Positions 52,463 to 62,860 of a DNA stretch of 64,000 bases are shown piece after piece. The stretch is from Macrothele yani (taxonomy: Eukaryota > Arthropoda > Arachnida > Araneae > Macrothelidae), in assembly GCA_039090855.1 (NCBI GenBank), contig CM077006.1:51655336-51719335 (forward strand), given 5' to 3'. The notes below the pieces were generated by a model, which had not been told where the DNA came from, did not search any database, and saw only the letters and a list, made by a program, of their open reading frames with translations. How positions within the stretch are numbered: the first letter of the stretch is position 1; every line of letters starts with the position of its first letter. Both the position numbers and the translations under genes were made by a program.

Positions 52463-53990
52463 TTTTTTCATCTTGAACTCCTTCTTCAAGAAAAAGCCAC
52501 ACAGGAAATGGACATGGAAACATCCAATTGGGACGACAAGTGAAATTGATTTTATTATGTGTAACAAAAAATTCGTCATCGAAGACTGCAGTGTGCTGAA
52601 CAAGTTCAACACAGGTAGTGACCATAGATTGGTGAGATGTAAGATGCACCTCAACACTAAACTGGAACGTGGCAAGCTCATAAGACAAACAAAACGTATT
52701 GACATAACCAACCTTAAAAAACACCATAATACTTTCAAGTTGGAACTGAAGAACAGATTCTCTGCTTTAGAAGGCCTAACATCGGAAGAAGTGGATATTT
52801 CGGAAGTTAACAGAAAAGTAACCAAAGCTCTTATGGAAACAGCAACAAAATTAGCTGGGTCTAAGAACAAGTTGCATGTAAACAAATTATCAGGAAAAAC
52901 GAAAATGTTGATGCAAAAAAGAAGAGAGATGAGGACAACTAAAGAAGATGTGACTTCCAAAGTGGAATATATAGAGCTATGCAAGACAGCACGAAAAAGT
53001 ATCACTGAAGACGTAAGGAAATTCAACTGTGAGCTAGTGAGGAAAGCAATTGAAAACAACCAAAGCCTAAAGATAGCAAAGGGACATCTCAGTAAGGGAA
53101 GAAAACAGATTATGGCTCTGAGAAAAGAAGATGGTTCTATAACAAGAAATAGAGGCGAAATTTTGACAAGAGTGAAAGATTTCTACTCCAAATTATACGA
53201 AAGGGATGATACATGTACTCCAGACATCATGAAAGGTACCAGAGTTCTTCCAGTCCTCCCAGCAGAAGTTGCTCATGCAATCAAGAACATGAAGCGGGGG
53301 AAAGCTCCAGGAGAAGATGGAATTACTATAGACATCATACAAGAAGCAAGTGGAGAAATTGAAACAGTACTCGCCCAAATTTTCACTCGATGCCTTAATG
53401 AAGGGAAGATTCCTGAGGATTGGAACAATGCTACAATGATCCTGCTACATAAAAAAGGTGACATTGAGGACCTCAGGAACTACAGACCTATCGGCCTCCT
53501 ATCAGTGGTTTATAAAATCTTCACTAAAGTTCTTTCACACCGCTTGAAGGTAACACTGGACATGGCTCAACCGAGAGAACAAGCTGGATTCAGGAGTGGC
53601 TACAGCACAATAGATCATATCCACGTACTGAGAGAACTAATTGAAAGAGCGAGGGAATATGAACTTCCATTGTGCATGGCTTTTATCGATTATGAAAAAG
53701 CCTTTGATTCGGTGAAACCATCAGCAGTTACCACGGCTCTGAAATCCTGCGGTATTGAAGATGCATACATTAATATTATTAATAACATCTATGAAAATGC
53801 AAGTGCAAAGATTCGGCTGTTTGAAAATACAACACACATAAAAATTGGAAAGGGAGTGAGACAAGGTGACACCATATCTCCGAAGCTCTTTAATGCCACA
53901 TTGGAAAATGTCTTTCAATCACTGAACTGGGAAAACAAAGGGATAAAGATTAATGGAGATTATCTAACCCACCTTCGTTTTGCTGATGAT
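52463..53990 (+). pseudogene. RTE-like LINE copy III, truncated at both ends
   Basis: Open for 500 codons, about 97 percent like copy II by eye. It begins at the same base after (TA)n and ends right after LRFADD, where (TA)n continues the frame as IYIYIY. It has a two-codon deletion near 53235 relative to copy II (KDTSTRV against KGTRV) and an N instead of G in TLENVF. It lacks the RT thumb and C terminus. It is bounded by (TA)n on both sides. Confidence 0.85.
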
Positions 53991-54009
53991 ATATATATAT
54001 ATATATATA

Positions 54010-54044
54010 CACTATATTGACAAAAGTCACCGGACTCCTAGGAG
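54010..54044. repeat. Orphan inverted Tc1 end
   Basis: Exact 35-base reverse complement of the right end of the Tc1 at 50912-52398 (52364-52398), including the inner palindrome CTCCTAGGAG. No further Tc1 sequence follows. With the real end it brackets RTE copy III and its (TA)n tracts. Confidence 0.88.
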
Positions 54045-54690
54045 AGCACGTCAGGCTTAGCTCCGCTGAAACGAACGTCTCGCTCCGACGGCCAACTAAC
54101 TGGTGGAAGACTACAAGAGTAAGTGGGTACGTTCATGCCAGGAAAGCGTTCAAATTTGTAATGATGCCTGATATAAAATAGTTCTTCATTTCTGTCGCAG
54201 TTTTTCAAAGCACATGGTGAGAATTACTTTGTTCTTACGCATATAATTCCCTGATATGAGATAGAAAGTATGCAGATGCATTTCTTTCTTCTAGAAAAGC
54301 GTTAAAGCAGATGTAGAGTTCTCTCCAACGGAAGTTACTTGGTATCGGAAAGTGAAAGTTTTGCTCCTGGTTTTAACGGCGTAGTTCGCAGTTCATTCAA
54401 ATTGGATTACAAAATGAATAAATAAATAAATAAATAAATAAAATTTAGAAGGAGAAGTGAGTTCATGCATTCCGTATCAAAGTACCTTACGCGAAAAAAA
54501 GAAGAAATTGCTAGATTCTGATGTGGAAAACTGAGACAGAAATGATAAGCTATTCTCTGTAGCGTAGCAGTACAAAATGGAACACTTTCCTGGCAAGAAC
54601 GTACCCGGTTCTTCTTGTACTTTTCCGTCAGTGAAATGGCCGCCGGAACGAGACCATCGTTTCAGTGGAACCAGGCTTGACCTGATCGCC
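54045..54690. mobile_element. Element with ~115-bp inverted terminal regions
   Basis: 54045-54165 matches the reverse complement of about 54570-54690, with shared CTGAAACGA, GTCTCG and TGCCAGGAAAG motifs. The inner 400 bp are AT-rich, with (AAAT)n at 54415-54442. No coding capacity. The class cannot be set from the ends. The left edge coincides with the orphan Tc1 end. Confidence 0.65.
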
Positions 54691-55159
54691 GCGGCGTTGT
54701 GTTAGGCCTGCAGCAGCTGGTGTTCACGTCGTCGTACTTGGAGGTAAGTTTTACGGTAAAAATCTTTAAAATAGATTTTACAGATGAAATTTTTTCACCA
54801 TTTGTCATCAACTTACATACTTTAACATATTTATATCTCATTTTTTCCAAATGCGTAGCCAAATGATTTAGGACGCTAGACTACACATTTACCGACATTT
54901 TAGTCCATAGGGCATGTTTACGTTTGTTTCTCGGAAATCTATAAAATGAACACTGATTTTGGACAGTCTGGTGATTGCAGTATGCTGCAAAACGGAAAAC
55001 TATATCTCATATATTCATTTTCACCTTAAAAAATCAATTTTACAGGAGTATCGACAGCCGCCAACGGTAAAACTAACGTTAGCTAACATGTAAACAACGT
55101 GCGTTTATGCCCAGTCGCCATTCCGTGACGCCACGACTTCGAGACTTATAGCGTTTCCC
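54691..55159. other. Unassigned spacer
   Basis: A donor-like TTGGAG/GTAAGT at about 54741 on the plus strand is noted but no exon could be supported. No repeats recognised. Confidence 0.35.
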
Positions 55160-55936
55160 GATGTTCAACGAATGTGTTCGTGCACTTATGTGGGAAGTTT
55201 TGGGACTCATCTTTTGCAGTGTCTATGGAATTATATTTGCATACGGCATGACAGTATATCCGAGAATCTCGTCTCTACAGTATATCTCTGGGCCGTCAGA
55301 CTGCCGTTTCGTATGACGTACAGGTCCGTGCGTCCACCGATACTTATGCCTGCCCAGACCATCAACCCATGCCCGCCGTAATGGGATGTTTTCTGCACAA
55401 AAGCTTGGTTATTTCGCGTGCCGGATTCCCTCTAAATAAGAACTAGCAGATTGCCAGACTCCCGACTGAATATAGACTCGTCAGAGAACTTGACTCCCCT
55501 CGTCGTGTCCCCAACTACGATGTTCCTCAGCACAGTTTCTACAGGCCGTATGGTGTCATGCGGTTAAAAGGGTATAAACTATTGTTCGACGTGGATAATG
55601 GCCACCTTGGTGAAGGCAACTGAGAATAGTTTGAGTTGGCATCCTGCGTCTTGTTGACACGAGAAGTTCTCGCTGGAGCCGAGTAGTATTTTGCCACCTG
55701 TTCCAACGGGCTGTAAACAATAGATAACGGTCGTCCGTTGCTGTAGTTGCTCGTGGACGACCTTGACCTTGCCTCCTTCGAACCCTCCCCGTATCCTGTA
55801 ATCGTGTCCACAGTTGGGAAATGGCACTTCGTGACACTCCAAGGGCTTCTGCTACCAGCTGCGGTGTCTGACTTGCTTTCAGCCTGCCAATAGCTCTCCA
55901 CGTCGTTGATTCCGAGTAATCATGCTGATAAGACAT
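55160..55936 (-). pseudogene. Tc1-like transposase, C-terminally truncated
   Basis: Minus-strand start MSYQHDYSESTTWRAIGRLK. Helix-turn-helix with PQLVAEALGVSRSAISQLWT, hinge GRVRRRQGQGRPRATTATDD, second helix with RLQRELLVSTRRRMPTQTIL. Further down, in other frames, are HRLQWAREHRSWG-like and GLMVWAGISIGGRTDLYVI sequence. The segment with the second and third catalytic acids is missing. Terminal repeats were not identified. Confidence 0.8.
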
Positions 55937-55972
55937 CGTTCGAGCCAAAGACTTCAAGAAACAAAATGTCAC

Positions 55973-56845
55973 GATAAACGGGACAGAATAAGGAAGTTCC
56001 GGAAGACCTTCGTTTTTACCGCAAGCTGTGATTTATGACGTTACAGACGCTAATTTGCATATGAATATAACATGATTCGGCTATCTACGTCACATTCCAT
56101 TTGCATTTTACACATTTCGGTAAGATATCACACGATTGGCTCGCATAATATTGCCAAAGTCACATGCTTCCCTAATTATTTTGAGCAATGTATATAAGTA
56201 TAGAGAGTATCGCGATTTTTTTTCCTATCTTTTTATCATATGCTTCATTTTTAAAAATTCTGTATTCACTTTTCTTTCTTTATTTATTATAACTACCCAT
56301 GAGGCCACCCCAGCTGCAGAGAGGACACAGGCGTGAACTTCTATTTAATCAACCGAGTTCGAGCCCGGATTCTCGTTCGGGATAAGGCATGGGTGGTGCG
56401 TCAAACCTATGGCGTTTGCTCTCTCTTTTAAACGGAACCAGGGGCTAAAAAATATTGATAGGTGAAAATATAGGTGAATGTCTTACGTGTTTACAGTAGA
56501 CGTTAAAGCCTCGAAACTAAAGAGAAAAAAAAAGACTACTCGTACATCTGGTGTTAAAATAATTGGATCTTAGTGTAAAAAGACAAACGTTTTCCTTTTT
56601 ACAACAGGGAATTCATTTGAAACTGTACCCAGCTTAAAACATGCGCATTTTTTTATTTAAGTGAATACGAAATGTAAATCAGTAATAATAGAAGTATAAC
56701 CCGATGAGCCATTCCCTTGTGGCCACCCCCAGCCTAGAGAAATGAGCGCGCCTGGAGACCAAACGGTGGCGCAGGTGAAGTTCACACAGCAGTATATATA
56801 CAACCCGAGGACCGGCTTTCGGTTAGTAGAGTGTTGGGAATCAGA
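55973..56845. other. Unassigned spacer and promoter-side Tc1 flank
   Basis: No gene. A tRNA-like GAGTTCGAGCCCGGATTC at about 56355 may be a SINE remnant. The right part, from about 56700, is the 5' region of the next Tc1, with TATA-like AGTATATATA at 56791. Confidence 0.4.
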
Positions 56846-57814
56846 ATGGGAAGAGCTGCCGATTTAACGGAGTTTGATAAAGAACAAATTGTGATGACAC
56901 GGCGCCACGGAACAACGATCTTCTAGACGGTGCGGCTTGATCACGTGCCGCTGTAGTGAGTACATATCAAAAGTGGTGCAGATACGGCCAAACGACGAAC
57001 CGTCATTTGGCCGGGTGTCGTCCGCAGCTCATTGATGCCAGAGGGGAGAGGAGGCTGTCGCGCATTGTTCACAGAGACCGCAAGGCCACAGTGCGACAAA
57101 TCACCCACAGCTACAGCAGTGGTGATCAGGGTAAATGCACACAGTTCATCGCAGCCTTCTGCGCATTGGCCCACGCATACGAAGGCCCAGCCGGGTCCCG
57201 ATGCTCACTGCACATCATCACCAACAATGCATTAAATGGGCCCAAGATCATCGACATTGGACCGTGGATGATTGGAAGAAAGTGGCCTAGTCTGACGAAT
57301 CATGATTCCTGGTGCATCACGTAGACGGCCGAGCGCGAATTATCAACGGAGGCTGTGCTACCTGGATGCATTGTTGGGCGGAAACATGCCGACGGCGGCG
57401 GTATTATGCTGTGGGCGATGTTTTCTTGGGACACTTTAGGCCCCATGATCCCAAGTTCACCCAGTCATGGCAACTGTGTTCCCTGCTGGTGATGGCCATT
57501 ACCAATAGGATAATGCGCCATGCCACGCTGCCAGAATCGTCAAGGAGTGGTTCGAGGAACATGCTGGTGACTTTCTGTTAATGCCGTGGCTTCCAAATGC
57601 ACCTGACATAAACCCAATCGAACATTTGTGGTTCGACTTGGAAAAGCGAGTTCACGCTAAATAACCACCACCTTGAAATGTACGAGAGCTGCAGGACCTG
57701 CTGTTGACATTGTGGTACCAGATACCCCAGGATACCTATCGTCACCTCATCGAATCGATGCCTCACCGAGTGGCAGCTGATTTGCGGGCTAAAGGGGGTC
57801 CCACAGCTTATTAG
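56846..57814 (+). pseudogene. Tc1-like transposase, heavily degraded
   Basis: Starts MGRAADLTEFDKEQIVMTRR. A stop follows within 30 codons. Then comes the hinge and second helix region, AGCRPQLIDARGERRLSRIV with HRDRKATVRQITH. Catalytic-domain pieces are frame-broken. The end is clear: NAPDINPIEHLWFDLEKRVH, then SMPHRVAADLRAKGGPTAY and a stop. Faint inverted ends (GTGGCCACC near 56720, GGTGGTCATAATG near 57820) suggest the element runs from about 56705 to 57840. One of the oldest Tc1 copies here. Confidence 0.8.
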
Positions 57815-57956
57815 GTAGGTGGTCATAATGTAATACCTCATCGTTGTACACATTTAAATAAAGCCTATTCTTAGTGTCCTGCAAGATGGAAAGTTGAGCT
57901 GTCCATCCGAGTGCAATGAGCGTTTTGTGATATTTCTGCAATAAACCAAAGCGGTC

Positions 57957-58152
57957 TAGAAAACACAAGACCATGACATTAGAGAGCTGAGTTCCCTCTT
58001 TCATTGACGTCACGTGAAAGCCATGGCTTCCGATTTGTCTCCAACGCACTGACGACAAACACGATACCGACGTATCAGATCGTGTAATATGAGAGTGACG
58101 TCACAAATGGAGGGAACTCATCTTTTTAATGTCATAGCCTTGTACTTTCTGA
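57957..58152. repeat. Short inverted-repeat element (~57-bp arms)
   Basis: 57957-58012 and 58095-58152 are diverged inverted copies, both with GAGTTCCCTC and GACGTCAC. The 80-bp centre is unique. It may be a MITE; no target duplication was found. Confidence 0.6.
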
Positions 58153-58218
58153 ATGGATTATCATATACCGAATGGATGGATGAATGGATTATCATATACC
58201 GAATGGATTATCATATAC
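58153..58218. repeat. Tandem GAATGGATTATCATATACC repeat
   Basis: Three copies of a roughly 20-bp unit (GAATGGATTATCATATACC), the first two separated by a GGATGGAT slip. Confidence 0.85.
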
Positions 58219-58343
58219 CGTGGCCTCGGATTGACTACAAAATTTTCGCAAGAGTCAAGTTGTGTTCAAATTACTGTTGCTATGTGACGAAAGCAGAGAT
58301 GACAAAGGACTCAACGAGTCAAACAGACCGATTTCAAGTAAAC

Positions 58344-58650
58344 TAGTTTGGTCACAAGCTTCCTTTCCATTTAAACGGATCTGGTTAAAAGTTGTTGTTT
58401 TTTTCGGTTAAAAAATGGCTCTAGTCAGAAACTTGCTTTTGAATCAAATGGATCGGGTGAAATTCTTTCTTTCGAATGGAATGCATCTAGTCAAAAACTT
58501 CTTTTCGATTCATTTGTATCTGGTCAAAAGCTTTATTTGGGGTATAACGGATCTGGTAGAAATTTCCCTTTCGAACAAAATTGAGCTGGTTAAAATTTCC
58601 TTTTCGACAAACGGATCTCAAAATTTTCTTTTGTATAAAATTGCCTCGAT
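58344..58650. repeat. Diverged 33-bp minisatellite with open 11-residue frame
   Basis: About eight units of 33 bp built on CTGGTCAAAA and TTCCTTTTCGA. On the plus strand at 58415-58654 each unit encodes 11 residues such as LVKNFFSIHLY, LVKSFIWGITD and LVEISLSNKIE. Because 33 is a multiple of three, an open frame is expected by chance once one unit is open, so a gene is not claimed. Confidence 0.7.
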
Positions 58651-59086
58651 GTAAATTTTCCTTTAGAGCCAGACGTATCTGCTTGAAACTGCCTTACTCC
58701 CATTTTGAAAGCTTAATCGATGCTTTATTTTTAAACAAGAAAATCTTTTATTTTTCAATAAAAAAGAATAAAGTGATAAAAAAAGTTAAGGAAAGTCCTA
58801 CTTTCCTTAACGGCATTGTGCCAGATTCTCTCAATTTATCTTATCCTTACACCACAACATCTCCATGCCATTTGGATATCGAGAAAAGAAGAGCTCATCT
58901 GCATTTTCCGATATCTGGTACATCTCTCACACAAGGTGTGAATTAAATACACCCGAATGATTAAACCATAGTTTGTAGATAAACCCATTTAACGAAGTAC
59001 TTTGAGATTTTATGCAACTAATTTCTTAATTTGAAACAATATATCACTTTGTTACTTAAGCAGAAGCTTCATCTCGGTTGGCCGCC
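58651..59086. other. Unassigned spacer
   Basis: A-rich stretch at 58740-58800 with an AAAGTTAAGGAAAGT/ACTTTCCTTAAC inverted pair at about 58785-58811. No gene recognised. Confidence 0.4.
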
Positions 59087-59311
59087 CCGGTGGCGCAGTG
59101 GTCTAAGGCGTTGGCCTCTGATCATTCGTCCGTAAGGGGTCCGGGTTCGAATCCCGGTCAGGCATGGATGTTGTGTTTGTCTTACGGCACTGGCTCTCTC
59201 CCTTCCCTGGAACCAGTGACCCTAAATTAGGGACGGGCGACTGCTTATAGCCCATTTGAGTTGCTCACGGTGGTCGTTAAACCTCCAATCAAAAAAAAAA
59301 AAAAAAATCTC
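59087..59311 (+). mobile_element. tRNA-derived SINE, family 1, best-preserved copy
   Basis: Complete head (GCCGCCCCGGTGGCGCAGTG, then GGTTCGAATCCCGGTCAGGC), body and long A-tail. The target duplication CTCGGTTG is visible on both sides. It can serve as the reference copy for the family. Confidence 0.93.
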
Positions 59312-59541
59312 GGTTGTTTGAAAGGTTTGACAGAGAGTCCTATCTTTTCATTCCTGTATTACCTGTTAAGTTGAACCGAGTGCTAGATCATGCTGTAATG
59401 ACAAATGCATCTTAAATGAACTCTTAAACACACTTACTCGGTAATACGATCCCACATCGGCAAATGTATAATGACAAGTGATATCTTAAAAACTTACTTT
59501 TCATTCTGCAAAACTGAAAACTTAGAATGGAGCTAGCTTAC
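59312..59541 (-). other. Intron sequence downstream of exon A
   Basis: It begins with the donor GTAAGC at 59541 (minus strand). No other feature. Confidence 0.45.
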
Positions 59542-59830
59542 CTCACCCGTAAAGAAAATTTCCGGCCTTGAGGAACAGCCTTGATCTTTCGAATGGAAGG
59601 AAAATTAGGAAAAATATTCCCTCCTTGCTTTGCTCTGATGGCAAGTTCTGAATCAGATTTCTTCCCGAAATTATAAGATGTTTCAGTGAAACGGAATTGG
59701 CTAACACGCTGGGCGAGAAACGTGGAGGAAGGATCAGAAATATTTATTGACTTATTGTGTTGGCCATCTTGACTGCAGCCATCACACTCTGCTTCCTCGA
59801 GTCTTGTTCTGGAAGGTGAATGCATGTCTT
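59542..59830 (-). CDS. Host gene, exon A (289 bp)
   Basis: Minus-strand acceptor TTTCTCTGTTCTCGCAAG ends at 59831 and donor GGGTGAG/GTAAGC is at 59542/59541. The open frame reads DMHSPSRTRLEEAECDGCSQ, then SINISDPSSTFLAQRVSQFR, FTETSYNFGKKSDSELAIRA and IRKIKAVPQGRKFSLRV. The exon ends two bases into a codon, exactly the phase exon B needs. The hydrophilic, Ser-rich, likely disordered sequence agrees with the rest of the protein. Two bases at the start complete a codon from an upstream exon, which must lie above 59830 or outside the window. The introns to B and C would be about 20.8 kb and 15.0 kb, long because of transposons. Confidence 0.65.
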
Positions 59831-60221
59831 CTTGCGAGAACAGAGAAACAAAAAGAGAGAGAAGACGCAATACAGATACTTGAAAGGGTGATTATGACAC
59901 TAATAATCCAGAAAACATCACAGAAAGATATTTATCCTATGAGACACCTTGGAAGTTCACCATTTCTTTCGAAGAACGCAACATACTTCAATTATTCTCT
60001 TGATCAAACTGCCAGATCCTTTTAATGCTATGTAGTGTTGAAATCAAAATAGTGCTAATCTCGACCGAGTTGCACAAATGTCAGTGGAGCTTATTCATGT
60101 GACGTCAGAAGTCGGAGATTATGGCAAAGCCTCCAGTAAGCCTTTGTCCTCGATTCGTGACGTCACCATCAGAGTCATAACAAACGCTGCAGGGACTGCG
60201 ATCTTAAGCTAGCATCAGGGT

Positions 60222-60408
60222 TGTTTTTTTTTTATTGGAATTTTAACGACCACCATGAGAAACTCAATGGGCTATAAGCAGTCGCCCGTTCCTAATTTAG
60301 GGTCACTGGTTCCAGGGAAGGGAGAGAGCCAGTGCCGTAAGACAAGCACAACATCCATGCCTCACGGGATTCGAACCCGGACCCCTTTCGGACGAATGAT
60401 CAGAGGAC
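60222..60408 (-). mobile_element. tRNA-derived SINE, family 1, minus copy (head truncated)
   Basis: T-rich tail at the left, body and box B present, ends at GATCAGAGGAC before box A. The neighbouring CAGGGTT on both sides may be the target duplication. The ORF here is not a gene. Confidence 0.88.
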
Positions 60409-61769
60409 AGCAGGGTTACAGCGAGGCGATATCAAGATTCTTATTTTTCGTAATTTCGCAATATCGCTGGAAAACAGTTATAAATTTCGGTTAATGCAAA
60501 ACATTTGGTAAAAATCAAAACGCAAATACTTTATGAGCCATGTTAGGGATGAATTCGGTGATTATTTCATATCTACAAACTAATTTAGATATAAAAGAGC
60601 TTTAACTTTTTCTTTTTTAGATCAATGTGTTATTTTACACAAATTCACCTGCATTACCGTAGGCACCATGCATTTTTATAAACAAATTATGTCCTATTTC
60701 ATCTAAATAAGTTAAGGAAAAAAAGGCAAAACTAAAAAACTTTTTCTGATAAGTTAGTGAGGAACATCCCAGGCATCACATTAAAATTGTCATTATTGAT
60801 GTGGTATTTCTATATTCTTTCAGCAGCATAATGTGCCACCAAGGACGTTAGAATAAGATATCAGGAGATGCCCTTGTTAACGGAGCAGTACCACTTTGCG
60901 TAAAGCCTATAACCGCGAGAGACGGCCGTCAAAGTGTGGTAAGACCACAGATATCATATAAAGGACTAGATTGGACATCCGGCCTGTGAGACGTGACAGC
61001 GTAGGAGCCATGTCGAGCGGGTCAACGCTGCTTCCCGTAGCTCGACGAAATACGTGTTTCGTATGGCGATTCGCTGGCTCAGGTTAGATGATAGGTATCT
61101 AGTACACATTTCCGGGAGAAAATACGAATAATTATATTGAGAAAAATCGATATTTGTTAGTACTGTACAAGTGATAGCTTTAAGGCGATTGCAAAGTATT
61201 GCGGAAATCAGATATTAAACCACAACTTAAAATACCACGGAAACGGCGTTTCGATACCTACGATAAAAAAAAGTCACTGATTCATGGGAAGTCTTGCAGT
61301 TCATTTTTTTACATAAACAATGAATTTGAGATACTAAGCAACTTATTTTCGAGGGGAGAGGTTGGTTCAATAAGTCACGGAAAACAATTTCCGACGTTCA
61401 TCGATATAAGAATCCACAATTTCTTAAAAACAGATTTGGTCCAAAAATTCATGATGTCATTTTTAATATGCAAGCATATTTGCCAAATTTTATCATTACG
61501 AAGGATCATAAGTGTGGTGGTGTTATTCATATTCCTGATTCTTAATAGACAGAATTCGTCCAACAATTTCTGCATTTTTTTTTCTAACATATGTTAAAAA
61601 ATAAAGAGTTCTAAAAAGATCTGCTCATTAGTGAAAATTGGGATCACACAAGGTGTGGTTATTCAACTCATAAAGGTGATTAATTTTAGTTAATGAGAAC
61701 GAGTGTTGCTAACACAGCAGCCCATATGTTAATTCACACTTAACTTACTTTTTATGGTGACAAAATATA
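60409..61769. other. Unassigned AT-rich stretch
   Basis: No coding sequence with domain-like content. A less AT-rich patch at 60830-61080 (with CGAGAGACGGCCGTCAAAGT) has no recognised identity. ORF 61199-61597 has low-complexity composition and is not supported. Upstream exons of the host gene were looked for and not found. Confidence 0.4.
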
Positions 61770-62860
61770 TATTGCAGAGACAATTTGTTTCTGGAGTATA
61801 TCCGTGTAGAGGTACAAGTTATTTAAAAATTGTAAATAAAACATTCTGATGCTGCACATTCAATACCTAGCAACACACAAATCTGTGTCTCAGGGGCAAT
61901 TTCTTTTTGGAAGTGTGTGCATATTTACATATCTAAAAATTAAAAATAAAGCATTCTGATGCAGCATATTTGGTAATATCTACTAACACACAAATCTAGA
62001 TCTAGGAGGCAATATCTGTTTCTGGATTATATAAGCATATTTACACTAGTTACCTAAAAACTAAAATTAATAGATGCTGCATATCAGGAAAGGTAAGAAG
62101 AGGAACTCGTGGATCAGAAGAATGACAAGGGTGGAAGACATCATGGTCAGAGTAAAATCTCTGAAATGGCAATGGGCTGGACATATTGTCAGAAGGACAG
62201 ACCATTGATGGCCAGCCAAAATTTTAGACTGGATTCCAAAGGATAGGAAAGACCCAGAAGAAGATCACATGGGAGATGGGTGGATGAAATTCGAAAGTTT
62301 GCGGGAGTAACATGGAGGCGACTGACACAAGACAGACGGTTGTGGAAGGAACTTGGGGAGACTTTCTTCCAGCAGTTGATTGATAGTGGTTGACAATGAT
62401 GATGTTTTGGTAAAATCTAGTACACACAAATGTAGATCTCGGAGGCAATTTCTGTTTCTGGATTATATATGCATATTTACACAAGTTATCTAAAAATTAA
62501 ATTAATACATTTTGATGCTACATATTTGGTAATATCTAGTAACACACAAATCTATATCTCAGGAGCAATTTATGTTTCAGAAGTACATACATATTTACAC
62601 ACAAGCCATCTAAAAAGTAAACATTCTGATGCTGCACGTTTGAGTTAGCAACACACAAATCTATACCTCAGAAGCAATTTCTGTTTCAGAAGTATAAGCA
62701 TATTTACACACACCAGTCATTTAAAAATTAGAAAGAATATTCTGTTGCTGCAAATTCAATAATATGTAGTGACAAGTCTATATCACAAGGGCAATTTCTG
62801 TTTCAGAAGTATATGCATATTTACACAAGTTATCTAAAAACTTAGACTTAAAATAAATTT
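61770..62860. repeat. 110-116 bp minisatellite, split by a LINE fragment
   Basis: Seven or so units marked by AACACACAAATCTA, GCAATTTCTGTTTC and GCATATTTACACA. The TGATGCTGCA motif recurs about every 110-116 bp. Units differ by 10-20 percent. The RTE fragment at 62092-62405 lies between the third and fourth unit. Confidence 0.8.
62092..62405 (+). pseudogene. RTE-like LINE copy IV, 3' end fragment
   Basis: Encodes the last ~100 codons of the same family: RMTRVEDIM-like, LKWQWAGH and RWVDEIRK-like segments, with stops. It ends TTGACAATGATGATG, the normal 3' end. It is more diverged than copies I-III, so it is an older insertion. It is severely 5'-truncated, as is common for LINEs. Confidence 0.82.

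Noticed and set aside
54600..54745. Possible plus-strand first exon ending at TTGGAG/GTAAGT
   Set aside because: Most of it falls in the inverted arm of the element at 54045-54690, and no partner exon or start codon could be supported.
61199..61597. 132-codon plus-strand ORF
   Set aside because: AT-rich, Phe/Ile/Lys-biased translation without motifs, and no supporting splice or promoter signal.
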